Positions 24,851 to 31,224 of a DNA stretch of 31,224 nt are shown here, in pieces (position 1 is the stretch's first letter; each line of letters opens with the position of its first letter). The position numbers and the translations under genes were made by a program. The notes under the pieces are model-generated. The model did no database searches and was not told where the DNA came from. It saw only the letters and a list, made by a program, of their open reading frames with translations. The DNA lies in assembly GCA_017745115.1 (NCBI GenBank), contig JAGIAA010000032.1, positions 1 through 31,224 on the forward strand, read 5' to 3'. The DNA is from Sphingobium sp. Lineage in GTDB: Bacteria; Pseudomonadota; Alphaproteobacteria; Sphingomonadales; Sphingomonadaceae.

Positions 24851-25630
24851 TCAATGCCCGTGGCAGGCTAAGGCCTCGATCACATCGTCGAGCCGGGCGG
24901 GGTCTCCGATTGCGATGACGTCGCCGTCGCTGGCGTCAGTCAGCGGCTCGCCCGACCAGTCGCACATGCGGCCGCCCGCGCCCTCCACGACGGGCACGAG
25001 CGCAGCGAGGTCATGCAGCTTGAGGCCGGATTCGACCACGATGTCGATGTGGCCGCTGGCGAGCAGCGCGTAATTATAGCAGTCGCCGCCCCACACCGTG
25101 TCCCGGCATTGACCCGCCAGGATCGAGAAATGCTCGCCCCTGTGGCCGGCGAAATATTGCGGGCCCGTGGTCGCCAGGATCGCCTGGTCGAGGTCCCGGC
25201 AGCGCCGCGTCGTCACCGGCTTGCCGTTCAATGTGGTCGGCTGCCCCATCGCGCCGATCCAGCGCTCGCCGATAATCGGCTGGTCGATGATGCCGATGAG
25301 CGGCCAGCCGTCCTGCATGAGCGCGATCAGCGTCCCGAAGATCGGCCGCCCCGCGATGAAACTGCGCGTGCCGTCGATCGGGTCCAGCACCCATGTCCGC
25401 GCCGCATCCGGGCGTGTCGTGCCATATTCCTCGCCGATGATTCCATCGCCGGGCCGCTGCTTCTCGATGATGTCGCGCATGGCGATCTCTGCGGCCTTGT
25501 CGGCCTCCGTTACGGGCGAGGCGTCGGACTTGGTGTCGATCTCGAACGGCGCCCGGAAAAATGGCCGGATCGCTTTCCCGGCGGCATCGGCGAGGGCGGC
25601 GGCGAGCGCGATATCGTCAGCAAGGTTCAT
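24851..25630 (-). CDS. hisN: Histidinol-phosphatase, inositol monophosphatase-like (HisN)
   Basis: This 259-residue Mg-dependent phosphatase belongs to the inositol monophosphatase superfamily. Metal ligands are E67/E68 (IGEEYG), D83 and D86 (DPIDGT) and D207 (LHDLAALV). WGGDCYNYALLASGHIDIVVE and VPVVEGAGG are typical of the HisN subgroup, which completes histidine synthesis by dephosphorylating histidinol phosphate in actinobacteria and alphaproteobacteria. A general inositol or sugar phosphatase is the alternative. No other his genes are in the window. The start ATG at 25628-25630 gives a normal N-terminus. A membrane-protein gene follows at 1 nt. Confidence 0.87.
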   Translation of the reverse strand: MNLADDIALAAALADAAGKAIRPFFRAPFEIDTKSDASPVTEADKAAEIAMRDIIEKQRPGDGIIGEEYGTTRPDAARTWVLDPIDGTRSFIAGRPIFGTLIALMQDGWPLIGIIDQPIIGERWIGAMGQPTTLNGKPVTTRRCRDLDQAILATTGPQYFAGHRGEHFSILAGQCRDTVWGGDCYNYALLASGHIDIVVESGLKLHDLAALVPVVEGAGGRMCDWSGEPLTDASDGDVIAIGDPARLDDVIEALACHGH

Positions 25631-25789
25631 GGCGTTGCCTCATGCCAGTCGCAAGCGTTGCCTGCCAAGGATAGTTTGAGAAAATCGCGAACATGACGGA
25701 TTTGGCGGGCCGGTCTCATCCTTTCGCACCATTAACTAAAGCTGGCCCGCATCCCGCCGTTCTCTGTGGTGGAGGACTGGAACCGGCTT

Positions 25790-26062
25790 ATGCGCCTGAT
25801 CATGTGGATAGTGACGATTGCATTCGCGCTTGCCGGGCTCGCCCTGCGGGCCGATGGCGCATCCTGGTTCGCACCCTACAGCTATCTCGCGGTCTATTTC
25901 TTCAAGGGCTGCTTCTTCATCGCGTTGCTGGCCTGCCCTTTCCTCTGGGCGCGCTCCTATGGACTCGTGCCGCGCGCGCTCATGCTGTCGGGCACGGAGC
26001 GCCTCATGATGGCGCTGGCCGCCATCGTCGCCATTCCGCTGATCCTGCCGTGGCATTACTGA
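25790..26062 (+). CDS. Hypothetical small membrane protein
   Basis: I do not recognise this 90-residue protein. Three hydrophobic segments are visible (about 3-18, 30-52 and 69-86), so it is an inner-membrane protein. It is rich in aromatic residues in the first half (WFAPYSYLAVYFFKGCFF) and ends in PLILPWHY. The start is uncertain: the ATG at 25790 begins the first helix, and GTG codons at 25766 and 25769 are in frame. A GGAGG lies 14 nt upstream of 25790, too far to be ideal. Base use fits the surrounding genome. It is divergent from hisN and lies 99 nt upstream of mutM. Confidence 0.6.
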   Translation: MRLIMWIVTIAFALAGLALRADGASWFAPYSYLAVYFFKGCFFIALLACPFLWARSYGLVPRALMLSGTERLMMALAAIVAIPLILPWHY

Positions 26063-26161
26063 GCCGCGTATCATTGGCCGCATTTTCCGAGCCGTCAGCC
26101 CCTTACGCCTGACTTGAAAATGCTCCTAGGCGGCAGGGCCAGCGCGCCCTATGTCGCGTGC

Positions 26162-26971
26162 ATGCCTGAGCTTCCCGAAGTCGAAACCACCGTCGCCGGC
26201 CTGCGGCAGGTGCTGGACGGGGCGACCCTGACCCGCGTCGAAGCCCGCAGGCCCGACATGCGCTTCGCCTTTCCCGTCGACCTGCGCCAGCGCCTCACCG
26301 GCGCGACCGTTACGAGTCTGGGCCGCCGCGCCAAATATGGCCTCATCGATACCGATCGCGGCGACACGATGATCTTCCATCTCGGCATGTCCGGCCGCTG
26401 GCGGATCGATCCGAGCGCCACGGCCAAGCATGACCATCTCATTCTCGAGACGCCGAGCCATCGCCTCGCGCTTTACGATCCGCGCCGCTTCGGCTTTGTC
26501 GATCTGGTGAGCACAAGCGCGCTGTCCGCCTACCCGGCCTTCGCGGCCATGGGGCCCGAACCGCTCGGCGACGAGCTGGACGCCGACTATCTCGCCCGCA
26601 AACTCGAAGGCCGCGTCGCGCCGATCAAGGCGATGCTGCTCGACCAGCGCATCGTCGCAGGTCTGGGGAATATCTACGTCTGCGAGGCACTGAACATCGC
26701 CGGCATCGCGCCGACGCGCGAGGCGGGGAAGGTCGGCAAGGCGCGGCTGGCGAAACTGGTCGATGCCATAAGGCTCGTGCTGCGCGCGGCGATTGCGGCC
26801 GGCGGTTCGACGCTGCGTGACTATGCCCGGCCCGATGGCGAGCTCGGCTATTTCGCCAAGGACTGGCGCGTGTACGGCCGCGAGGGCGAGGCCTGCCCCT
26901 GCGGCGGCACCGTCAGGCGCCGCGTCGATTCGGGCCGATCGACCTTCTACTGTCCGAGCTGCCAGAAGTGA
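26162..26971 (+). CDS. mutM: Formamidopyrimidine-DNA glycosylase (Fpg/MutM)
   Basis: This 269-residue base-excision repair enzyme removes 8-oxoguanine and formamidopyrimidines and cuts the DNA backbone by beta/delta elimination. The N-terminus after Met removal is PELPEVET, with catalytic P2 and E3. K58 (GRRAKYG) is the conserved lysine. The helix-two-turn-helix region holds GLGNIYVCEALNIAGIAP. The C-terminal zinc finger uses C245, C247, C264 and C267, where a C-x-C pair replaces the usual C-x2-C. The open frame extends upstream to 26114, but the N-terminal proline fixes the start. Its stop overlaps the next gene by 4 nt (GTGA). Confidence 0.97.
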   Translation: MPELPEVETTVAGLRQVLDGATLTRVEARRPDMRFAFPVDLRQRLTGATVTSLGRRAKYGLIDTDRGDTMIFHLGMSGRWRIDPSATAKHDHLILETPSHRLALYDPRRFGFVDLVSTSALSAYPAFAAMGPEPLGDELDADYLARKLEGRVAPIKAMLLDQRIVAGLGNIYVCEALNIAGIAPTREAGKVGKARLAKLVDAIRLVLRAAIAAGGSTLRDYARPDGELGYFAKDWRVYGREGEACPCGGTVRRRVDSGRSTFYCPSCQK

Positions 26972-27621
26972 GCCGCAACAGTCGCCGGCCGCCCGCGTCT
27001 AACAGCACGGCGCGGTTCGCCGCGGGCGCGATCGCCGTCTGCGGGATTGCCGGCCTCGGGATCCAGTTCTCTGCCTCGCTCGATCTGGCGGGATCGCCGG
27101 AAGCAGCGCTCTGGGCAATGCTGCGCTACTTTACCGTCATCGGCAATCTGTTCGCCGTTCTGGTGCTGACGGGCATCGCGCTGGGCGTGCGGTCTTGTTC
27201 ACGGCCGCAGGTGATCGGTGGCGTCACCTTGCTGATGCTGCTCATCGGCATCGTCTACGCAACCCTCCTACGCGGGCTGCTGGAGCTGTCCGGCGGCGCT
27301 CGCCTTGCCGACACCCTTCTGCACGATGTCATGCCGATGCTCGTCGCCCTTCATTGGCTGCTCTTCGTGCGAAAAGGTGGTCTGCAGTCACAGGACGTAC
27401 TGAAATGGGCGATCATTCCATTGGGCTATTTCGTCTATGCGGTCGCGCGCGCGCACTTTGACGGGCAGTACCCCTACCCCTTCATGAACGTCGCGGCGCT
27501 TGGTTGGCCACGCACCCTGCTGAACGTAGGCGTCATGGCGCTCGGCTTCCTGCTCGCCGGAGCCATCGTCTTCTGGCTCGACCAGATGCTCGGCCGCCTC
27601 TCCAGGCGTGACCTTCGCTAG
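26968..27621 (+). CDS. Pr6Pr-family integral membrane protein
   Basis: This 217-residue protein resembles the Pr6Pr (FAR-17a/AIG1-like) membrane family of unknown function. About six hydrophobic segments are visible. Family-like motifs are LRYFTVIGNLFAVLV in the second segment, LLHDVMPMLVALHWLLF in the fourth, and YPYPFMNVAALGW near the end. The start is the GTG at 26968, inside the mutM stop (GTGA overlap), so translation is probably coupled to mutM. No functional link to DNA repair is evident. The stop is 3 nt from the stop of the convergent aminopeptidase gene, and no room remains for a separate terminator. Confidence 0.82.
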   Translation: MSRNSRRPPASNSTARFAAGAIAVCGIAGLGIQFSASLDLAGSPEAALWAMLRYFTVIGNLFAVLVLTGIALGVRSCSRPQVIGGVTLLMLLIGIVYATLLRGLLELSGGARLADTLLHDVMPMLVALHWLLFVRKGGLQSQDVLKWAIIPLGYFVYAVARAHFDGQYPYPFMNVAALGWPRTLLNVGVMALGFLLAGAIVFWLDQMLGRLSRRDLR

Positions 27622-27624
27622 CGG

Positions 27625-29409
27625 TCAATTCAGCGGTGCGCAGACGGCCTTCAGCCAGGCAAGATCCTCGCCGCTCAACTGCGGGCCGACGATCGCCAGC
27701 GTCTTCGCGTGATAGGCGTCGACCCAGTCGCGCTCGGCCGGCGTCAAAAGCGCCGTGTCGATGAGTTCGCGGTCGATCGGCGCGTGGCTCAGCGTCTCGA
27801 AGCCCAAGAAGGGCTTGCCGCCTTCGCCTTCTGCCTTCTCCACGACCAGAACCAGATTCTCGATGCGGATGCCGTAGCCGCCGGTCTTGTAATAGCCCGG
27901 CTCGTTGGAGAGGATCATGCCGGCCTGCAGCGGCTCGTCGCCGCCACCGAAGGTCGCGATACGCTGGGGGCCCTCGTGGACGCTCAGGAAGCTGCCGACG
28001 CCATGGCCAGTGCCGTGGGCGTAATCGAGCCCCTCGGCCCAGAGGAACTGCCGAGCAAGCACGTCCAGCTGGCTGCCCCGCGTTCCTTGCGGAAACTGCG
28101 CCGTGCCGAGCGCAATGTGACCCTTGAGCACCAGCGTGAAGTGGTGACGCATCTCGGCGCTGGGTGTCCCGATCGCGACGGTGCGTGTGATGTCGGTGGT
28201 GCCGTCCTTATACTGACCGCCGGAGTCGACGAGCAGCAGCGTGCCTGTCTCGACCGGCCGGTTCGTTTCCTCGCTCGCCTTGTAGTGAACGATCGCGCCA
28301 TTGGACCCGGAGCCTGAGATCGTGTCGAAACTGGGCGTGATGAACGAGCCGGTTTCCTCGCGGAACTGCTCCACCTTGTCGACAACGGTCAGCTCGTCCT
28401 GACCGCCTTTGGGGCCTTCGACGTTGATCCAGTGCAGGAAGCGCGAGAGCGCCGCGCCGTCGCGGGCATGAGCAGCTTTGCTCCCGGCAATCTCGACCGC
28501 GTTCTTGATGGCCTTGGGCAGGACGGCGGGATCGCGCAACTGCTTGATCGTCGCCTTCGCCTTGTCGAGCGCCTCGAAGATCGCGGCGACCGAACGGTCC
28601 GGATCGACGGCGACCGTCTTGCCGCCCAGATCCTCGAGCGCGCGCGTGAATTCGGCGCGGTCGCGGATCGTGACGGCATTGCCCAGATGCGTGCGCACGT
28701 CGGCATCGATCTTCTCGGGCTCGACGAACAGTTCCGCCCGTCCATCGGCGTGGAGCAGCGCATAGGCCAAAGCGACCGGCGTGTTGCTGACGTCCTCGCC
28801 GCGCACGTTGAAGGTCCAGGCGATCGAATCGAGTGCGCTCATGACGACGGCGTCGAGCCCTTCGGCCTTGAGCCAATCGCCGATCTCGCTGCGCTTCTGG
28901 GCGCTCGATTTGCCGGCATAGCGCTCCTCATGCGGCACAAGATGCGCCTTGCTCGGCTCCGGCCGGTCGTCCCAGACGGCATCGACCGGGTTGCGGGCGA
29001 CGGGAACGAGCTGTGCGCCCTTGCGTGCCAAGGCCCGCGTCGCATCCTCGACCCAGCGGCGCGTGTGCAGCCAGGGATCGTAGCCGATCCGCGCGCCGCC
29101 GGGGGCATGCGTTTCCAGCCACGCCGAGACGCTGGTCTGCGGCACGCTCTCATATTGCCAGAGATTGCCGTCGACCTGATCGCGGACCTGCAGCGTATAG
29201 CGCCCGTCGACGAAGATCGCCGCTTCCTCGGGCATCACGACGGCACTGCCCGCGGATCCCTTGAAGCCCGTCAGCCAGGCGAGACGCTGCGCATAGGCGC
29301 CGACATATTCGGAGAGATGCTCGTCGGTCAAAGGCACGACGAAACCGGTCAGGGCGTCGCGCTCGAGTTGCGCGCGCAGGGCCTTGAGACGGTCTTCATG
29401 GGTGGACAT
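27625..29409 (-). CDS. pepP: Xaa-Pro aminopeptidase P, M24B, long form
   Basis: This 594-residue metallopeptidase removes N-terminal residues that precede proline. It is the long three-domain form, as in eukaryotic APP1, not the 440-residue E. coli PepP. Two creatinase-like N-terminal domains precede the pita-bread catalytic domain. Dinuclear metal ligands are D395, D406 (VDSGGQYKDGTTDITRT), H469 (HGTGHGVG), E503 (NEPGYY) and E517 (RIENLVLV), all present. No signal peptide is seen, so it is cytosolic. The ATG at 29407-29409 is the natural start. Upstream are CCCTAAATAGGG (29436-29447) and a 12-bp palindrome at 29454, and the divergent PAS gene. Confidence 0.95.
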   Translation of the reverse strand: MSTHEDRLKALRAQLERDALTGFVVPLTDEHLSEYVGAYAQRLAWLTGFKGSAGSAVVMPEEAAIFVDGRYTLQVRDQVDGNLWQYESVPQTSVSAWLETHAPGGARIGYDPWLHTRRWVEDATRALARKGAQLVPVARNPVDAVWDDRPEPSKAHLVPHEERYAGKSSAQKRSEIGDWLKAEGLDAVVMSALDSIAWTFNVRGEDVSNTPVALAYALLHADGRAELFVEPEKIDADVRTHLGNAVTIRDRAEFTRALEDLGGKTVAVDPDRSVAAIFEALDKAKATIKQLRDPAVLPKAIKNAVEIAGSKAAHARDGAALSRFLHWINVEGPKGGQDELTVVDKVEQFREETGSFITPSFDTISGSGSNGAIVHYKASEETNRPVETGTLLLVDSGGQYKDGTTDITRTVAIGTPSAEMRHHFTLVLKGHIALGTAQFPQGTRGSQLDVLARQFLWAEGLDYAHGTGHGVGSFLSVHEGPQRIATFGGGDEPLQAGMILSNEPGYYKTGGYGIRIENLVLVVEKAEGEGGKPFLGFETLSHAPIDRELIDTALLTPAERDWVDAYHAKTLAIVGPQLSGEDLAWLKAVCAPLN

Positions 29410-29453
29410 GATGTAATCCTGATCGGAGTGAAGCGCCCTAAATAGGGATTTCC

Positions 29454-29465
29454 GGCATGCATGCC
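29454..29465. promoter_or_regulatory. 12-bp palindrome between pepP and the PAS gene
   Basis: GGCATGCATGCC is a perfect palindrome in the 155-nt divergent intergenic region. CCCTAAATAGGG (29436-29447), also dyadic, lies 6 nt away towards pepP and could include the pepP -10 region. An operator for either gene is possible. I cannot name a regulator, and chance is not excluded. Confidence 0.3.
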
Positions 29466-29564
29466 AGCGTGGCGCCCGAATATGGCGAGGCCTTCCTCTT
29501 GATGCCTTCCTAACCGCCCGTTAATCAATCAATTTCTATGCTCCGGCTCAGGAGATCGAAACGC

Positions 29565-30053
29565 GTGGGTTCGTTCGATTCATTGTCGCTCTTTCATAGC
29601 TGGCCGCTCTTCGATGCCGAGGAGCGCGTCGGCGGCTCTCAGCTCGAAGCCCTGGGACAGATGCTGCGCGATCCGAGCGGCGTTTCGGGCCTCGCTTCGG
29701 CGTCCGGCACCGGCCTTTGGACCTGCGACATAACACGCAACAATACGCTGCTCTGGTCTCCGCAAGTCTATGAGCTGTTCGGGCTTGGGCAGGACGAGCC
29801 ACTGACGCGCGCGGCGGCGGTGAGCTGCTATACGCCGCGCTCGCGGGCCGCGATGGAGGCATTGCGCGCGCACGCCATCCATCATCGCCGCGGTTTCACC
29901 CTGGACGCGATGCTGCGCCGGCATGATGGCGAGACGCGCTGGATGCGTCTGACCACCATGCCCATCGTCGCCGAGGGCAAGGTGGTGCGGCTTTGCGGCA
30001 CCAAGGAGGACGTCACGTCCGAATATGACGGACCCGGCTGGCGGGGTTTCTGA
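29565..30053 (+). CDS. Single PAS-domain protein
   Basis: This 162-residue protein holds one PAS domain and nothing else recognisable. The domain runs from about residue 43 (GTGLWTCDITRNNTLLWSPQ) through YELFGLG to MLRRHDGETRWMRLTTMP and the end motif VVRLCGTKEDVTSEY. The W-x-D and LFG features suit the PAS_3/PAC type that precedes histidine kinases or diguanylate cyclases. No output domain follows, so it may act by binding a partner or a ligand. The GTG at 29565 has AGGAG ten nt upstream; the in-frame ATG at 29538 adds nine residues but lacks a ribosome site. It precedes oligopeptidase B by 46 nt. Confidence 0.8.
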   Translation: MGSFDSLSLFHSWPLFDAEERVGGSQLEALGQMLRDPSGVSGLASASGTGLWTCDITRNNTLLWSPQVYELFGLGQDEPLTRAAAVSCYTPRSRAAMEALRAHAIHHRRGFTLDAMLRRHDGETRWMRLTTMPIVAEGKVVRLCGTKEDVTSEYDGPGWRGF

Positions 30054-30099
30054 ACGCGCGCCATTGAGCCGGACACGCGACACCTCTATCTCGGCGCGC

Positions 30100-31224
30100 A
30101 TGACAGATCAGATCAGCCCGCCCCCCGTGCCTCCCATTGCCGGGCAGCGACCCCATGAGACGACGCATCACAACCGCATCCTGTCCGATCCATGGGCCTG
30201 GCTGCGCGATCCGGGTTATCCGGACGTCAAGGATCCCGACATCCTCGCCTATCTCGAGGCCGAGAACGCCTATTTCGAAGCGCATATGGATCGGCACAAG
30301 CCGCTCATCGATGCGCTGTTCGAGGAGATGAAGGGCCGCATCAAGGAAGAGGACAAGTCCGTCCCGCAGAAGGATGGCGACTATCTCTACTGGTCGAGCT
30401 TCGAGACGGGCGAGCAATATCGCCGTCACTGGCGCCGCCCGGTCGGCGCACCGGACGACGGTTCGGCCGACCAGCTCATCCTCGATGAGCCCGCACTGGC
30501 GGAGGGCAAGGAATATTTCCGCCTCGGCGCCGTCTCCATCTCCAATGACGACCGCCTGCTGGCGTTCGCCATCGACGACAATGGCTCGGAGCGCTTCACG
30601 GTCCGCATCAAGGACATCGCCACGGGCGAACTGCTGGGCGACGTCATTCCCGACGTGCTCTCGGCGCTCGTCTGGACCAGCGACGACAGCGCCATCGTCT
30701 ATGCGCCGGCCAATGAGCATTGGCGCACCGACTGCGCGAAGCTCCATCGCATCGGCACCGACGCGGCCACCGACGTCGAGCTCTTCCACGAGGATGACGA
30801 AGGCTTCCGCGTCTCGGTCGGCATGACGGCGGCGGAAAACTGGATCGTCATCGCGACGGGCGACCATGTCACCAGCGAAGTCCGCCTCGTGCCCGCTAAT
30901 GACCCGACGGGAACGCAAATCCTCGTCTCGGCACGCGTTGCTGAGCGCGAATATGACGTCGATGAGCATGACGGCTGGCTGTACATCCGGACCAACGACA
31001 CCCACCCCAATTTCCGCCTTGTCCGCTCACGGATCGAGACGCCCGATCAGTGGGAAGAGGTGCTGCCGGCGTCCGGCCACTTCTACCTGACCGACGTCAG
31101 CCTGTTCAAAAGCTTCTACGTGACCGAGGGCCGCGAGAACGGGCTCGATCAGGTCGAGATCCGCGACTATGCGAGCCATCAGCCGACGCGCCTCAGCTTT
31201 CCCGAGGCGAGCTATGTCGCCGGG
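30100..31224 (+). CDS. ptrB: Oligopeptidase B-like S9A prolyl oligopeptidase (N-terminal part; runs off the right edge)
   Basis: The 375 visible residues are the N-terminal cap and beta-propeller of an S9A serine peptidase. The family start is PHETTHHNRILSDPWAWLRD, followed by YLEAENAYFEAHM and the loop EMKGRIKEEDKSVPQKDGDY, close to oligopeptidase B (protease II). Propeller-blade repeats such as SISNDDRLLAFAID follow. These enzymes cut short peptides after basic residues in the cytosol; the catalytic Ser-Asp-His is in the missing C-terminal domain. S9A exo-type relatives remain possible. The start ATG is at 30100-30102; no strong Shine-Dalgarno is seen. It lies 46 nt after the PAS gene. Confidence 0.88.
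   Translation, partial: MTDQISPPPVPPIAGQRPHETTHHNRILSDPWAWLRDPGYPDVKDPDILAYLEAENAYFEAHMDRHKPLIDALFEEMKGRIKEEDKSVPQKDGDYLYWSSFETGEQYRRHWRRPVGAPDDGSADQLILDEPALAEGKEYFRLGAVSISNDDRLLAFAIDDNGSERFTVRIKDIATGELLGDVIPDVLSALVWTSDDSAIVYAPANEHWRTDCAKLHRIGTDAATDVELFHEDDEGFRVSVGMTAAENWIVIATGDHVTSEVRLVPANDPTGTQILVSARVAEREYDVDEHDGWLYIRTNDTHPNFRLVRSRIETPDQWEEVLPASGHFYLTDVSLFKSFYVTEGRENGLDQVEIRDYASHQPTRLSFPEASYVAG

Noticed and set aside
25693..26112. A 139-codon frame overlapping the small membrane protein gene
   Set aside because: Its translation has no hydrophobic pattern or motif, while the overlapping frame encodes three clear membrane segments.

Overview
The window is GC-rich, densely coded chromosomal DNA from an alphaproteobacterium. 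A sphingomonad (Sphingomonadaceae) is the best guess. The guess rests on the split TCA-cycle cluster, the type of 2-oxoglutarate dehydrogenase E1, a CIRCE-controlled groESL operon, an alphaproteobacterial HisN, and short palindromic intergenic repeats of a kind I associate with sphingomonads. The assignment is inference, not a database result. No rRNA, tRNA, prophage, classical insertion sequence or CRISPR array was seen. No stretch longer than 300 bases lacks a gene.

Layout. (1) 1-1300, minus strand: groES and the 5' part of groEL, with a CIRCE operator upstream. (2) 1317-7189: a MATE exporter diverges from sppA, which is followed at 2 nt by a GFA-family zinc protein; a minus-strand pair (UPF0126/TRIC channel, nitrobindin-like beta-barrel) and an FMN reductase follow. 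(3) 7291-19521, minus strand: a central-carbon cluster, in transcription order sdhB, exported metallo-beta-lactamase-fold hydrolase, zapE, GT2-GtrA glycosyltransferase, mdh, a GIY-YIG nuclease in a repeat-bounded cassette, sucD, sucA, sucB, lpdA. sdhB, the hydrolase and zapE are joined by TGATG and ATGA overlaps; sucA and sucB are 3 nt apart. sucC is absent from this cluster. (4) 19678-25630: lipid kinase-like protein, degenerate hemerythrin-like protein, exported M19 dipeptidase, aldo/keto reductase, ExbD, a glycine-zipper lipoprotein, a low-GC membrane protein and hisN. (5) 25790-31224: a small membrane protein, mutM overlapping a Pr6Pr-family membrane protein, a long aminopeptidase P, a single PAS-domain protein and the start of an oligopeptidase B.

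How the genes fit together. sucA, sucB and lpdA encode the complete 2-oxoglutarate dehydrogenase complex (E1, E2, E3). With sucD, sdhB and mdh they cover most of the 2-oxoglutarate to oxaloacetate arm; sucC, the other sdh subunits and fumarase must lie elsewhere. groESL is a heat-shock unit. Most other genes are single housekeeping or envelope functions.

Most interesting feature. A 402-bp unit (13868-14269) lies between mdh and sucD. It holds a 96-residue GIY-YIG nuclease gene with a TTG start. The unit is bounded by two inverted copies of a 29-nt palindromic repeat that differ at one base. The stop codon directly abuts one copy, and the other end carries a second hairpin. It looks like a small nuclease-plus-REP mobile cassette. 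Three more palindromic repeat units (7199-7270, 8701-8777, 22460-22538) show that the genome carries several such repeat families.
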